Assembly (NCBI RefSeq): GCF_901875555.1
Contig: NZ_CABFMD010000022.1
Location: forward strand, 124,001-188,000
Source: Streptococcus parasanguinis
Lineage (GTDB): Bacteria > Bacillota > Bacilli > Lactobacillales > Streptococcaceae
DNA length: 64,000 nt
Direction: 5' to 3'
Of this stretch, positions 25,160 through 34,265 are shown in pieces; the first letter of the stretch is position 1; each line of letters begins with the position of its first letter. A model generated the notes under the pieces. It searched no databases, was not told the DNA's origin, and saw only the letters and a list, made by a program, of their open reading frames with translations. A program made the translations under genes and the position numbers.

Positions 25160-26701
25160 ATGAGTATTTTAGAAGTGAAAAATTTGAGCCACGGTTTTGG
25201 GGATCGTGCGATTTTTGAGGATGTGTCCTTCCGTTTGTTAAAGGGAGAGCATATCGGTCTGGTCGGGGCCAATGGTGAAGGAAAATCGACCTTTATGAGC
25301 ATCGTAACTGGTAAAATGCAACCAGACGAAGGAAAGGTCGAGTGGTCTAAGTATGTGACCGCTGGTTACCTAGACCAACACGCTGTCCTAAAAGAAGGAC
25401 AAACGGTGCGCGATGTCTTGCGGACAGCTTTTGATGAGTTGTTCACAGCAGAAGCTCGGATCAATGACCTCTATATGGCCATGGCAGAAGACGGAGCTGA
25501 TGTCGATGCTCTCATGGAAGAGGTAGGAGAACTCCAAGAGCGTCTAGAAAGTCGTGATTTTTATACCTTGGATGCCAAGATTGATGAAGTGGCGCGCGCT
25601 CTTGGGGTCATGGATTTTGGGATGGAGACGGATGTGACCTCCTTGTCAGGTGGGCAACGGACCAAGGTCCTCTTGGCCAAACTCTTACTAGAAAAACCTG
25701 ATATCTTGCTACTAGACGAGCCGACCAACTACTTGGATGCAGAGCACATTGATTGGCTCAAGCGCTATTTGCAAAATTATGAAAATGCCTTTGTCCTCAT
25801 TTCCCACGATATTCCTTTCTTGAACGATGTGATCAACATCGTCTACCATGTGGAAAATCAGCAGTTAACCCGCTATTCAGGAGACTATTACCAATTCCTT
25901 GAAGTCTATGAAATGAAGAAGTCGCAATTAGAAGCGGCTTATGAGCGTCAGCAAAAGGAGATTGCTGATTTGAAAGATTTCGTAGCCCGTAATAAGGCAC
26001 GTGTGGCTACTCGGAATATGGCTATGTCTCGTCAGAAGAAGCTGGACAAGATGGAACTCATTGAACTGCAAAGTGAGAAACCAAAACCCTCCTTTGAATT
26101 CAAAAATGCCCGGACTCCAGGACGCTTTATCTTCCAGGCAAAGGAGCTCCAGATTGGGTATGACCGTCCTTTGACCAAGCCTTTGAACCTAACGTTTGAG
26201 CGCAATCAAAAAGTAGCCATCATTGGTGCCAACGGGATCGGGAAAACCACTCTCTTGAAGAGTCTTTTAGGAATCATCCAACCGATCGCTGGAGAAGTAG
26301 AACGTGGAGATTACCTAGAACTTGGCTATTTCGAGCAAGAGGTTGCAGGAGGCAATCGTCAGACACCGCTTGAAGCAGTATGGAATGCCTTTCCAGCTCT
26401 CAACCAAGCAGAGGTTCGTGCAGCCCTTGCCCGCTGTGGCTTGACCACCAAGCATATTGAGAGCCAAATCCAGGTCTTATCCGGTGGAGAGCAAGCCAAA
26501 GTACGTTTCTGTCTCTTGATGAACCGTGAAAACAATGTCTTGGTACTAGACGAGCCGACCAACCACTTGGATGTGGATGCTAAAGATGAATTGAAACGGG
26601 CCCTGAAAGAATACAAGGGATCGATCCTCATGGTTTGCCACGAGCCAGACTTCTATGAAGGCTGGATGGATCAAATCTGGGACTTTAATGAATTAACGTA
26701 A
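25160..26701 (+). CDS. ABC-F family ATPase (YkpA/YbiT-like)
   Basis: Soluble protein of 513 residues with two ATPase domains and no membrane segment, so a ribosome-associated ABC-F factor rather than a transporter. Domain 1 has GANGEGKS and LSGGQRTKVLLAK; domain 2 has GANGIGKTT and LSGGEQAKVRF. Both have LDEPTN(Y/H)LD. The linker of charged helices lies at about residues 245-310. The short C-terminus argues against the antibiotic-resistance subgroups with long extensions. Confidence 0.88.
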   Translation: MSILEVKNLSHGFGDRAIFEDVSFRLLKGEHIGLVGANGEGKSTFMSIVTGKMQPDEGKVEWSKYVTAGYLDQHAVLKEGQTVRDVLRTAFDELFTAEARINDLYMAMAEDGADVDALMEEVGELQERLESRDFYTLDAKIDEVARALGVMDFGMETDVTSLSGGQRTKVLLAKLLLEKPDILLLDEPTNYLDAEHIDWLKRYLQNYENAFVLISHDIPFLNDVINIVYHVENQQLTRYSGDYYQFLEVYEMKKSQLEAAYERQQKEIADLKDFVARNKARVATRNMAMSRQKKLDKMELIELQSEKPKPSFEFKNARTPGRFIFQAKELQIGYDRPLTKPLNLTFERNQKVAIIGANGIGKTTLLKSLLGIIQPIAGEVERGDYLELGYFEQEVAGGNRQTPLEAVWNAFPALNQAEVRAALARCGLTTKHIESQIQVLSGGEQAKVRFCLLMNRENNVLVLDEPTNHLDVDAKDELKRALKEYKGSILMVCHEPDFYEGWMDQIWDFNELT

Positions 26702-26706
26702 ACACA

Positions 26707-26731
26707 AAAAGAGAAACTTGTCTCGCTTTTT
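26707..26731. terminator. Terminator after the ABC-F gene
   Basis: AAAAGAGA/TCTCGCTTTTT hairpin, left bracket of repeat copy 4. Confidence 0.6.
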
Positions 26732-26824
26732 AGAATGAAGAAATTTTGTTGTTTACATAAAGCGGCACAAGTAATTCAAAAAATCAAAATGATTCTATTT
26801 TTAAATTTAGTCGAGTAATGACCG

Positions 26825-26960
26825 AAACTTTCCGCCGTGAGAAAAGTGTCTGAAACCGATTTGTTTCAGGCACACGGAATTATTGAGACCTTAGGCTCAA
26901 TAATTAGTCATGGAACTTCTTAGAAGTTCGCTGACGTCCGTACTCACCTAAGGAAAGTTT
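26825..26960 (-). repeat. Interspersed structured repeat, copy 4 (inverted)
   Basis: Ends AAACTTTCC/GGAAAGTTT. Read on the minus strand it has hairpins GAACTTCT/AGAAGTTC, AATTATTGAG/CTCAATAATT (perfect) and GTGCCTGAAAC/GTTTCAGACAC. The AT-rich outer flank resembles that of copies 1 and 6. It lies between convergent genes, bracketed by two terminators; nothing else is seen in 26702-27001. Confidence 0.9.
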
Positions 26961-26973
26961 TTAAGAAGAATCT

Positions 26974-27000
26974 AAAAAGAGAACCGCGCGGTTCTCTTTT
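26974..27000. terminator. Terminator of the cyclophilin lipoprotein gene
   Basis: Perfect GAGAACCGC/GCGGTTCTC stem flanked by A and T runs, functional on both strands. Confidence 0.85.
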
Positions 27001-27001
27001 G

Positions 27002-27826
27002 TTATTTTTTGAAATTATAGTCTTTTAAGATCTCGATTTTTTCAATCTTGATATCTGTTTTTGGTTTGTCCTTATCATCGGTTTCAACAGCTGCGATTTT
27101 ATCAACTACATCCATGCCATCGATCACTTGGCCAAAGACAGTGTAGTTGCCACCATCAAGGGTTGGATTTCCACCATTTTTATAAGCATCGATGATCTTA
27201 GCTGGGAAGCGGTCAGTCGGGAGCTTGCTAGAAATATCTTCCTTATTTTGGTTGATATAGAATTGACTACCGTTGGTATTTGGACCAGAATTGGCCATGG
27301 CAAGGGCTCCACGAAGATTGTAAAGGTATGGAGAATACTCATTCTCAAAACCAGTACCTGAATCTTTAGATTTGTCTTTGCCCTTCCAGATGGATTCGCC
27401 ACCCGTACCGTCTCCTTTAGGGTCACCCGTTTGGATCATAAAGTTGTTAATGACACGATGGAAAAGTAAGCCATTGTAGTAACCTTCTTTTGCATGGGTC
27501 AAGAAGTTCTCAACTGCAAGTGGGGCATATTTAGGGAAGAGCTTCACAGTAATATCCCCTTCAGTTGTCGTGATTTTAACCTCTGCTTCGTCTTCAGCCA
27601 CGTCAGTTGATAGTTGTGGGAAGACCGCATTTTCATTTGTCATGGCATCGTTAAAATCTTTGCGCAGTTGTTCTAATTTCTTTTGATCTTTTTCACTAGA
27701 GCTAGAAGTTGATGTCTGCTCGGTCTTTTCTTTGCTTGAGCTTGAAGAGCTAGCGTCTGTCTTATTGGACGAACAAGCTGTCAAAGCCAAGCCAGAAAAT
27801 AATAGTAGGGCGATTAATTTTTTCAT
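27002..27826 (-). CDS. slrA: Cyclophilin-type peptidyl-prolyl isomerase lipoprotein (SlrA-like)
   Basis: Surface lipoprotein of 274 residues. Signal peptide with lipobox LTAC near residue 20, a Ser/Lys/Thr-rich linker, then a cyclophilin domain with LLFHRVINNFMIQTGDP and NGSQFYIN. It catalyses proline isomerisation in exported proteins. The start at 27826 follows GGAAAGGAAG; six codons upstream are a less likely TTG extension. The pneumococcal homologue SlrA has this architecture. Confidence 0.88.
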   Translation of the reverse strand: MKKLIALLLFSGLALTACSSNKTDASSSSSSKEKTEQTSTSSSSEKDQKKLEQLRKDFNDAMTNENAVFPQLSTDVAEDEAEVKITTTEGDITVKLFPKYAPLAVENFLTHAKEGYYNGLLFHRVINNFMIQTGDPKGDGTGGESIWKGKDKSKDSGTGFENEYSPYLYNLRGALAMANSGPNTNGSQFYINQNKEDISSKLPTDRFPAKIIDAYKNGGNPTLDGGNYTVFGQVIDGMDVVDKIAAVETDDKDKPKTDIKIEKIEILKDYNFKK

Positions 27827-28048
27827 ATTCTTCCTTTCCAACATCGTTGTCTTCCTCTATTGTACCTTAATTTTGCGATACTTTCAAATTTAGATGGAAA
27901 TCTCTATTCACTAGAATTGGTTAAAGATTGACAACGCTTGATAAATCACTAATTAAGAAGGAAGTTGCATATAGGGATGAAATCGGGTATGATGGGAGAT
28001 AAGTTGTTTAGTTTATGAAAGAAACGATTAGTTTTGTAGAGGAAAAGA

Positions 28049-28954
28049 ATGAAAAAATGTTTAAAGAGTAAAATGGCAGGGATGCTATTAAGTTTGCTAC
28101 TTATTTTAGGGTGTGTATTCGTATTGGTTCATCCTAAATCGAATCAGCACAAGAAAACTGAACCTGCTTCAAAATATGTAGAGTCAGGGAATATTAAGAA
28201 TGTTTCATACTGGGGCGATCATAACGAGTATATTCTAGCTAAAGATTTTTATTTTGTAGGGAATCGTTATTTAGTCAGTTTTAATTATAATGAAAAACAA
28301 GATCAAAACAAGATACAGAAAGAGTACACTGGATTTCGATACTATGATATAAGCAGAGATATGGCAGAAACGAAAGTTGATTTCATAAAAAATATTCAAA
28401 AAGAATTTCCAAAGGCTTATTCAAAAAATTTTGATGTAATAAATAATAAAGGTCAAAGTCTTGTATGGTTGCGCTATAATGAGTCAAAGAATTCAGAAAA
28501 ATCATATGAATTATTTTATGATATAGATCATCATAAATATATTGAACCCGAAAGTATAGATACAGAAGTGACAACTATTGACGCAATCCTTACTTCCTAT
28601 ACTAATTTAGGTGGTTTGGTAGTGAAAAATTCAGGGTATCGTATTGGGTCAAGAATAGAGCTTAATGGGTATAGAGATAAAAATATCGTAAATCTAAATA
28701 TTTTTAAAGAACATCCTGAATTGAAAGAAAAACTTTCAAAGGAAGGTTATACTTTATACCCACGTCAAGACTCTATTTCTAATGCGGAGTATTTTGATCA
28801 ACTACTTCACTGGTTTGCTCCTACTGGTCAAGATCGAATCTCTGGAGTAAAGATAGATGCTTACTACTCAAAAGATGGACAGGAGCATGAAATCCATTCT
28901 TATGAAGAGTTTAAACAATACTACAATGGAAAAGGTGGCGAATTACAGGATTGA
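28049..28954 (+). CDS. Membrane-anchored protein of unknown function (paralogue 1)
   Basis: Product of 301 residues with a basic N-terminus and one hydrophobic stretch (about residues 10-27) ending in LGC, so either a signal anchor or a lipoprotein. The rest is charged, Tyr/Lys/Asp-rich and predicted outside the cell. Near the end it has QLLHWFAPTGQD followed by a YEEF segment; the gene at 29841 has the same arrangement, so they are paralogues. Start ATG follows GAGGAAAAG. No enzyme motif is seen. Confidence 0.7.
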   Translation: MKKCLKSKMAGMLLSLLLILGCVFVLVHPKSNQHKKTEPASKYVESGNIKNVSYWGDHNEYILAKDFYFVGNRYLVSFNYNEKQDQNKIQKEYTGFRYYDISRDMAETKVDFIKNIQKEFPKAYSKNFDVINNKGQSLVWLRYNESKNSEKSYELFYDIDHHKYIEPESIDTEVTTIDAILTSYTNLGGLVVKNSGYRIGSRIELNGYRDKNIVNLNIFKEHPELKEKLSKEGYTLYPRQDSISNAEYFDQLLHWFAPTGQDRISGVKIDAYYSKDGQEHEIHSYEEFKQYYNGKGGELQD

Positions 28955-28996
28955 ATCTAGCCACATTGAAAACAGGAATAGAAAAGAGTGATGTGT

Positions 28997-29761
28997 ATGA
29001 ATTATTGTCAAATGCGCAAAAACTATAGACTCTATATTAGATCTGCTGGCTTGTTGGCAATGCTTCTCATTATTTGCATTGGCTTCGTGGTCAGAGATAC
29101 TCTTCTTCAGACTACTGCCCTCTTTTTGGTTCTTGCTGCCTTATTTCTATTCATCCAATGGCTCAAGAAGAGTTATACCAACAAGTGCAGCACCTTGCTT
29201 CATGTAGACTTAGATTTAGCTTTTTGGCAGCAATACCTTCAGTTGAACAAGAATGTGAAAAAGCCCATTTTACAGATAGATATGAAGCTAACAACGGTCG
29301 CCTATTCTTTTATGATGGGAGATTTCGATGCTGTCATAAAGGAAGCTAGGGAGGCACTTAGTCAGAAGGAACTACCGCAGAAATATAAGAACTTTTTTGA
29401 GAGTTATCTAATGAGATCAATCGTCCTTACAGATCCTGATTTGACTAGAGAAGAACTGGAGGGTAGGTTGAATGAATTGACCATAACAGACCCAACATTG
29501 GCTGAGAAAACAAAAGAGGTCTGTCTCGCTCTTTATGATTTAACCATTGCGCACCAAAGCAATGATTATTTCGAAGGCTTAAGCAATGACTTCAAGTACC
29601 AACAGTTGGAAATGATCTACTACCAAGCCTTGAATGCTAATCTTAAAGGAGATACAGATAGAGCAAGTGAGCTCTTTCGCAAGTTAGTCTCAGAAGATGA
29701 ATCGCTCTATATCGTTCGAAAGGCTAAACAATATTTGGAGGATGAAGAAAATCATCTGTAA
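28997..29761 (+). CDS. Two-helix membrane protein with TPR-like cytoplasmic part, unknown
   Basis: About 254 residues. Two adjacent hydrophobic segments lie near residues 13-58, followed by a soluble alpha-helical region of about 190 residues that looks like TPR or similar repeats (MIYYQALNANLKGDTDRASELFRKL cut short here by description: helices around residues 205-235). ATG at 28997 has GAAAAGAG at proper spacing; GTG and ATG codons lie just upstream. It lies between the two paralogues. Function unknown. Confidence 0.65.
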   Translation: MNYCQMRKNYRLYIRSAGLLAMLLIICIGFVVRDTLLQTTALFLVLAALFLFIQWLKKSYTNKCSTLLHVDLDLAFWQQYLQLNKNVKKPILQIDMKLTTVAYSFMMGDFDAVIKEAREALSQKELPQKYKNFFESYLMRSIVLTDPDLTREELEGRLNELTITDPTLAEKTKEVCLALYDLTIAHQSNDYFEGLSNDFKYQQLEMIYYQALNANLKGDTDRASELFRKLVSEDESLYIVRKAKQYLEDEENHL

Positions 29762-29840
29762 ATTCGATAATCGAAATAGGGATCAAGGGAGCTTGGGATG
29801 AACTAACAGGACTGTCTCGGTGGAAAAAAAGGATGTTAAA

Positions 29841-30761
29841 ATGAAAAAATGGAAAATTGTAGCTTTGCTTCTAGTATCGATTCTATCTATCTCAATGATT
29901 GTCTATCAGAAAAGTATAGACCTTCAAAAGAATGAACATAAAATTAAATGGGAAAAGTATGATGCAGGATCGATTAAAGAATTACACTATCTAGATGAAG
30001 AGAAACGAATAATTTCCTTTCGAGGCTCTGAAGATTTCACTTCCCTTAATGGATGGGCATCAATTGGTGATCGTTATTTAGTTTTAGGAACACGGACTGC
30101 AAGTAATGAAGGAATAGACGAGGAACCCAAAAAAGGTTGGACTTGGCATGCGATTGTTTATGATTTAGATTATCTAGATAAGAAACCTGAAAAGGTTGAT
30201 CTTTACCAAGTTGTTAAGAATTATGATAAAAACTTTTATTTGTTATTTCAAGGAAATATAGTGATTGAGGATGACAAGGAATATTTATTGTTGACACTCC
30301 AACAATATGAAAAAAAGAACAGAATCACCGTTAAAATGGACTTGGATTCCAATAAAATAGTGGGTGAAACGACAGAGAAATTACTCAAAAGCAATTATCC
30401 CAATAGTCATAACTTAACATCACTTGGAGACGCCATTTATAATAGCAATGTATATAACCGAAACGATTTCTTTATCTTCTCTTATCCGTATTGTGACTGT
30501 ATCAACTTTGAAAAGGACTACCCTAAGTTTATTCAGTTAGGAAAGGCTAATAAAGAAGATAAAATGGTAGTAGCATTTCGGAAGAAAAAAATATCGGTAG
30601 AAGAATCCTATCAATTACTGAGACATTGGTTTGCGCCACTTGGTCAAGATAAATTAGAAGTGATTGAAACAGTTGAAAGTAATGATGGGGAGAAGCAAAC
30701 CAAAGTATTGGAGACTTATCAAGAGTTTGCAGAATGGACTCATCTTGAAAGAGATTGGTAA
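29841..30761 (+). CDS. Membrane-anchored protein of unknown function (paralogue 2)
   Basis: 306 residues. One N-terminal hydrophobic segment (about 5-22) after MKKWK, then an extracellular domain rich in Tyr, Asp and Lys. It ends with QLLRHWFAPLGQDKLEV and a TYQEF segment, matching the end of the gene at 28049. AAAGGATG precedes the ATG at 29841; a GTG seven codons earlier is also in frame. A small cluster of exported paralogues with a TPR-like protein between them could be an envelope or immunity locus, but nothing proves it. Confidence 0.7.
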   Translation: MKKWKIVALLLVSILSISMIVYQKSIDLQKNEHKIKWEKYDAGSIKELHYLDEEKRIISFRGSEDFTSLNGWASIGDRYLVLGTRTASNEGIDEEPKKGWTWHAIVYDLDYLDKKPEKVDLYQVVKNYDKNFYLLFQGNIVIEDDKEYLLLTLQQYEKKNRITVKMDLDSNKIVGETTEKLLKSNYPNSHNLTSLGDAIYNSNVYNRNDFFIFSYPYCDCINFEKDYPKFIQLGKANKEDKMVVAFRKKKISVEESYQLLRHWFAPLGQDKLEVIETVESNDGEKQTKVLETYQEFAEWTHLERDW

Positions 30762-30801
30762 GGAGCTATCTAGGCTTGTTTTTAAGAGAAAGACAAAAAA
30801 G

Positions 30802-31344
30802 GTGACCACTATTTCAGAGATATTAGAAAAATTTTACGCAGACCATGAGATGAAACCCTACATTTCGCCTGAGAGGGATTTGGAAGCTTGGCTGTTGGAC
30901 ACAAAGCCCGTTTCGAAGAGAAATATGGAGCTCCTGCACGATGTTCTGGTCGCTGGGGATATTATTCTCTTGTGGCGGATTAACTTTGGAACCTTTACGA
31001 CAGAGACGTGGTTTCCTAAGTACTTCGAGTACACCTATGGGATTCATGCACCGGAACACTTGAAGGCTTTAGTAGATAAGGATTATGCCTATATTGAATC
31101 TGCTTTTGGTTCATTGGACCACATCAATGCGACCATGAAAAAAGCCATTCTCAAAAAGAAGGGAGTCGCTGGCTTGTCCAAGATGAAAGCGGCCGATTTG
31201 AACCAAGCTTTGGCTGATCACTTCACAGAAGAAGAGCTAGCCCAACAGTTCACGGTTCGGGGCTATCAGTTGATGGACAAAGGAAAACAAGCGTTGAAAG
31301 AACATCAAGCCATCATTGACCGCCACCCAAAGAAAAATCTATAA
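30802..31344 (+). CDS. Unidentified soluble protein, probable GTG start
   Basis: The frame is open from 30664, inside the previous gene, but coding-like sequence starts near the GTG at 30802 (VTTISEILEKFY). That gives 180 residues without membrane segments. An AAGGAG at 30761-30766 lies too far upstream. The C-terminus has a helical LSKMKAADLNQALADHFTE segment and then RGYQLMDKGKQALKEH. I do not recognise the family. Composition resembles the core genes rather than the AT-rich genes before it. Confidence 0.6.
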   Translation: MTTISEILEKFYADHEMKPYISPERDLEAWLLDTKPVSKRNMELLHDVLVAGDIILLWRINFGTFTTETWFPKYFEYTYGIHAPEHLKALVDKDYAYIESAFGSLDHINATMKKAILKKKGVAGLSKMKAADLNQALADHFTEEELAQQFTVRGYQLMDKGKQALKEHQAIIDRHPKKNL

Positions 31345-31347
31345 GTA

Positions 31348-31374
31348 ACAGTGCCCACTCGGTGCTGTTTTTCT
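31348..31374 (+). terminator. Terminator before ftsK
   Basis: AACAGTGCC/GGTGCTGTT stem with wobble pairs, then TTTTC. Confidence 0.6.
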
Positions 31375-31429
31375 GCTTTCTGCTCTAGATTTTCGGAAAT
31401 GATTTTACTAGGGAACTAGCTTGGAAATG

Positions 31430-31438
31430 TGGTATAAT
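31430..31438 (+). promoter_or_regulatory. Extended -10 of ftsK
   Basis: TGGTATAAT, eight bases before the ftsK ATG, implying a very short leader. Confidence 0.55.
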
Positions 31439-31445
31439 AAAGGTT

Positions 31446-33809
31446 ATGGCAAACAATAATCAATCAAAAAAAACACGGTCGACAAGACGACTGTCCAAAG
31501 CAGAATTAGAAAGAAAAAAAGCAATTCATCGCATGATTGCGACCATTCTGATTAGTCTGGTCTTAATTTTTGCGGCCTTGAAATTGGGGGCAGTAGGGGT
31601 CTTAGCCTACAATTTGATCCGGCTATTTGTTGGGAGTTTGGCTTACTTGGCTATTTTAGCGACCTTTTTCTACCTCTATGCCTTTAAATGGCTGGATAAA
31701 CACGAAGGGGTTATTTCGGGATTCCTAAGTTTCTTTGCTGGTGTTCTCCTGATGTTTCAGGCCTTCTTTGTATCCTCTCTTCATTTAGACAATAATGGGA
31801 TCAAGGTCACTTTTTCAAGAATCATGGCAGACTTGATTCATCTGCGGGTGGAGAGTTTTGCCGGTGGTGGTATGATCGGTGCCCTTCTTTATGCTCCAAT
31901 TTCCTTCCTCTTTTCAAATATTGGCTCTTATTTTATCGGTCTTCTCTTTATCGGATTGGGGATCCTCTTGATGAGCCCTTACTCCATCTATGATTTGTTT
32001 GAAAAGGGCTCCGAAGCTTTCCATGCTTCTATGGAAAAACGTAAAGAGCGTCGCGAACAGAAATTCCTAGAAAAAGAAGCAAGAGCTGCTGAGGAAGCTG
32101 CTGCAGCTGAAAGAGAGCAAGAAGAAGCAAGAGCTGTTCTTCCAACTCCCCTTTCTATGGAAGGGCACCCTGTAGATCCTGAAACGGGAGAGGTGTTGGC
32201 GGAAGAGCCGTTTACAGAGTCCTTCCCAGAAGCTGAGATTGTTGCACCAGCAACACCAGAAATCTACCTGCCAGATGAAGAATGGCCGGAAGAGCCTGAA
32301 GAATATGAAGAGCTTCCGGTAGCTGAAGAATTCGAAGACGATGGGGAGGAAGTTCAGGTGGACTTCACACCTAAGGAACTCCTTCAGTACAAACTCCCAA
32401 CGATTGATCTCTTTGCGCCTGATAAGCCCAAAAATCAATCCAAAGAGAAAAACATCGTTCGTCAGAATATCCGCATTTTGGAAGAAACCTTTGCTAGCTT
32501 TAACATCAAGGCGACAGTGGAGCGGGCTGAGATCGGTCCTTCGGTTACCAAGTATGAAGTCAAGCCAGCTGTCGGTGTGCGGGTTAACCGCATCTCCAAC
32601 CTTGCAGATGATTTGGCCCTAGCCTTGGCAGCCAAGGATGTGCGAATCGAAGCGCCGATTCCAGGGAAGTCTCTGGTCGGGATTGAAGTTCCCAACTCTG
32701 AGATTGCGACCGTTTCCTTCCGTGAGTTGTGGGAGCAGTCGAAGACAGACCCCGCTAAACTCCTTGAGATTCCACTTGGGAAGGCTGTAGATGGTTCAGC
32801 TCGGACCTTTGATTTGGCTCGGATGCCCCACCTCTTGGTAGCGGGTTCTACCGGATCTGGTAAGTCAGTAGCGGTTAATGGGATCATTTCGAGTATCTTG
32901 ATGAAGGCCCGTCCGGACGAAGTCAAATTTATGATGGTCGATCCAAAGATGGTGGAGCTTTCTGTTTATAATGATATTCCTCATCTCTTGATTCCAGTGG
33001 TGACCAATCCACGCAAGGCTAGTCGGGCCCTGCAGAAGGTTGTCGATGAGATGGAAAATCGCTACGAGCTCTTCTCAAAAGTGGGCGCTCGCAACATTGC
33101 TGGCTTTAATGCCAAGGTTGCGGAGTACAATGCCCAGTCTGAGATGAAGCAAGTACCACTTCCATTGATTGTGGTCATTGTCGATGAGTTGGCAGACTTG
33201 ATGATGGTCGCAAGTAAAGAAGTGGAAGATGCCATTATTCGTCTGGGACAGAAGGCGCGTGCGGCCGGGATCCATATGATCCTTGCGACCCAACGGCCAT
33301 CGGTTGATGTTATTTCAGGTTTGATCAAGGCCAATGTGCCTTCTCGTGTCGCTTTTGCGGTATCATCCGGAACCGACTCACGGACCATCTTGGATGAAAA
33401 TGGAGCAGAGAAATTGCTCGGTCGCGGAGACATGCTCTTTAAACCGATTGATGAAAACCACCCGATTCGTCTGCAAGGCTCCTTTATCTCAGATGATGAT
33501 GTGGAGCGGATTGTCAACTTTGTCAAGGAGCAGGCAGAAGCCGATTATGATGATGCCTTTGATCCAGGCGAAGTATCCGAATCGGACTTTGATGGAGGCA
33601 TGGGTGGCTCTGACGAAGGCGATCCTCTCTTTGAAGAGGCCAAGGCGCTCGTGGTTGAAACTCAAAAAGCCAGTGCGTCGATGATTCAGCGTCGCTTGTC
33701 AGTTGGCTTTAACCGAGCGACTCGCCTCATGGAAGAGTTGGAAGCAGCCGGTGTGATCGGTCCTGCTGAAGGAACCAAACCTCGGAAAGTACTGCAACAA
33801 TCAGTCTAG
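31446..33809 (+). CDS. ftsK: DNA translocase FtsK/SpoIIIE
   Basis: Septal ATP-driven DNA pump of 787 residues that clears chromosomal DNA at division. Four or more N-terminal membrane segments lie in residues 28-185, followed by an acidic Glu/Pro-rich linker (about 195-305). The motor has Walker A GSTGSGKS and Walker [11 protein letters not shown]. The C-terminal gamma winged helix has [14 protein letters not shown]. The -10 box is very close to the ATG and no clear ribosome site is visible, so the mRNA may be nearly leaderless. Confidence 0.94.
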   Translation: MANNNQSKKTRSTRRLSKAELERKKAIHRMIATILISLVLIFAALKLGAVGVLAYNLIRLFVGSLAYLAILATFFYLYAFKWLDKHEGVISGFLSFFAGVLLMFQAFFVSSLHLDNNGIKVTFSRIMADLIHLRVESFAGGGMIGALLYAPISFLFSNIGSYFIGLLFIGLGILLMSPYSIYDLFEKGSEAFHASMEKRKERREQKFLEKEARAAEEAAAAEREQEEARAVLPTPLSMEGHPVDPETGEVLAEEPFTESFPEAEIVAPATPEIYLPDEEWPEEPEEYEELPVAEEFEDDGEEVQVDFTPKELLQYKLPTIDLFAPDKPKNQSKEKNIVRQNIRILEETFASFNIKATVERAEIGPSVTKYEVKPAVGVRVNRISNLADDLALALAAKDVRIEAPIPGKSLVGIEVPNSEIATVSFRELWEQSKTDPAKLLEIPLGKAVDGSARTFDLARMPHLLVAGSTGSGKSVAVNGIISSILMKARPDEVKFMMVDPKMVELSVYNDIPHLLIPVVTNPRKASRALQKVVDEMENRYELFSKVGARNIAGFNAKVAEYNAQSEMKQVPLPLIVVIVDELADLMMVASKEVEDAIIRLGQKARAAGIHMILATQRPSVDVISGLIKANVPSRVAFAVSSGTDSRTILDENGAEKLLGRGDMLFKPIDENHPIRLQGSFISDDDVERIVNFVKEQAEADYDDAFDPGEVSESDFDGGMGGSDEGDPLFEEAKALVVETQKASASMIQRRLSVGFNRATRLMEELEAAGVIGPAEGTKPRKVLQQSV

Positions 33810-33870
33810 GGGGAAGAGGGCACTTGCCCCACTCCCTTTTCTTTTTATAGAAAATAGAAAGTAGGACCAG

Positions 33871-34257
33871 ATGAAGTTAGACATGATTCATCATATTGCC
33901 ATCATTGGACGGGATCGCGATGCCATGTTGCATTTCTATGTGGACCAGTTGGGCTTTGCGATTGTCAGTGAATATGACCGTCCTGAACGCGGAGATATCT
34001 TGATCAATCTCCGTCAGGGGCAATTGACTTTAGAACTTTTTATCAAACCAACGGCTCCAGAACGACCTAAGATCCCCTTGCCAGAGCATGCGGGGCTTCG
34101 TCATCTGGCCTTTAAAGTGGAGGATGTGGAGGCGTATCTAGCTAGATTGGATCAGCTAGGTATTGCAAACACAGGCCTTCGCTACGATGACTTTGATGGC
34201 AAGAAAATGGCATTTTTCTTCGATCCAGAAGGACTGCCCTTGGAAATACATGAGTGA
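33871..34257 (+). CDS. VOC/glyoxalase family protein
   Basis: Small protein of 128 residues with the paired beta-alpha-beta-beta-beta fold of the vicinal oxygen chelate family. Metal-site residues are visible: His near position 7 (IHHIAI), Glu in LTLELF, His in LRHLAFKV and Glu in PLEIHE. The exact reaction (lyase, isomerase or dioxygenase) is not known. It overlaps the following ATPase frame region by position only and probably shares its transcript. Confidence 0.8.
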   Translation: MKLDMIHHIAIIGRDRDAMLHFYVDQLGFAIVSEYDRPERGDILINLRQGQLTLELFIKPTAPERPKIPLPEHAGLRHLAFKVEDVEAYLARLDQLGIANTGLRYDDFDGKKMAFFFDPEGLPLEIHE

Positions 34258-34265
34258 GGAAAGCA

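Noticed and set aside
32462..33526. Two antisense frames of 154 codons over ftsK
   Set aside because: Shadow frames of a clearly coding gene; Ser/Thr/Arg-rich composition typical of such shadows.
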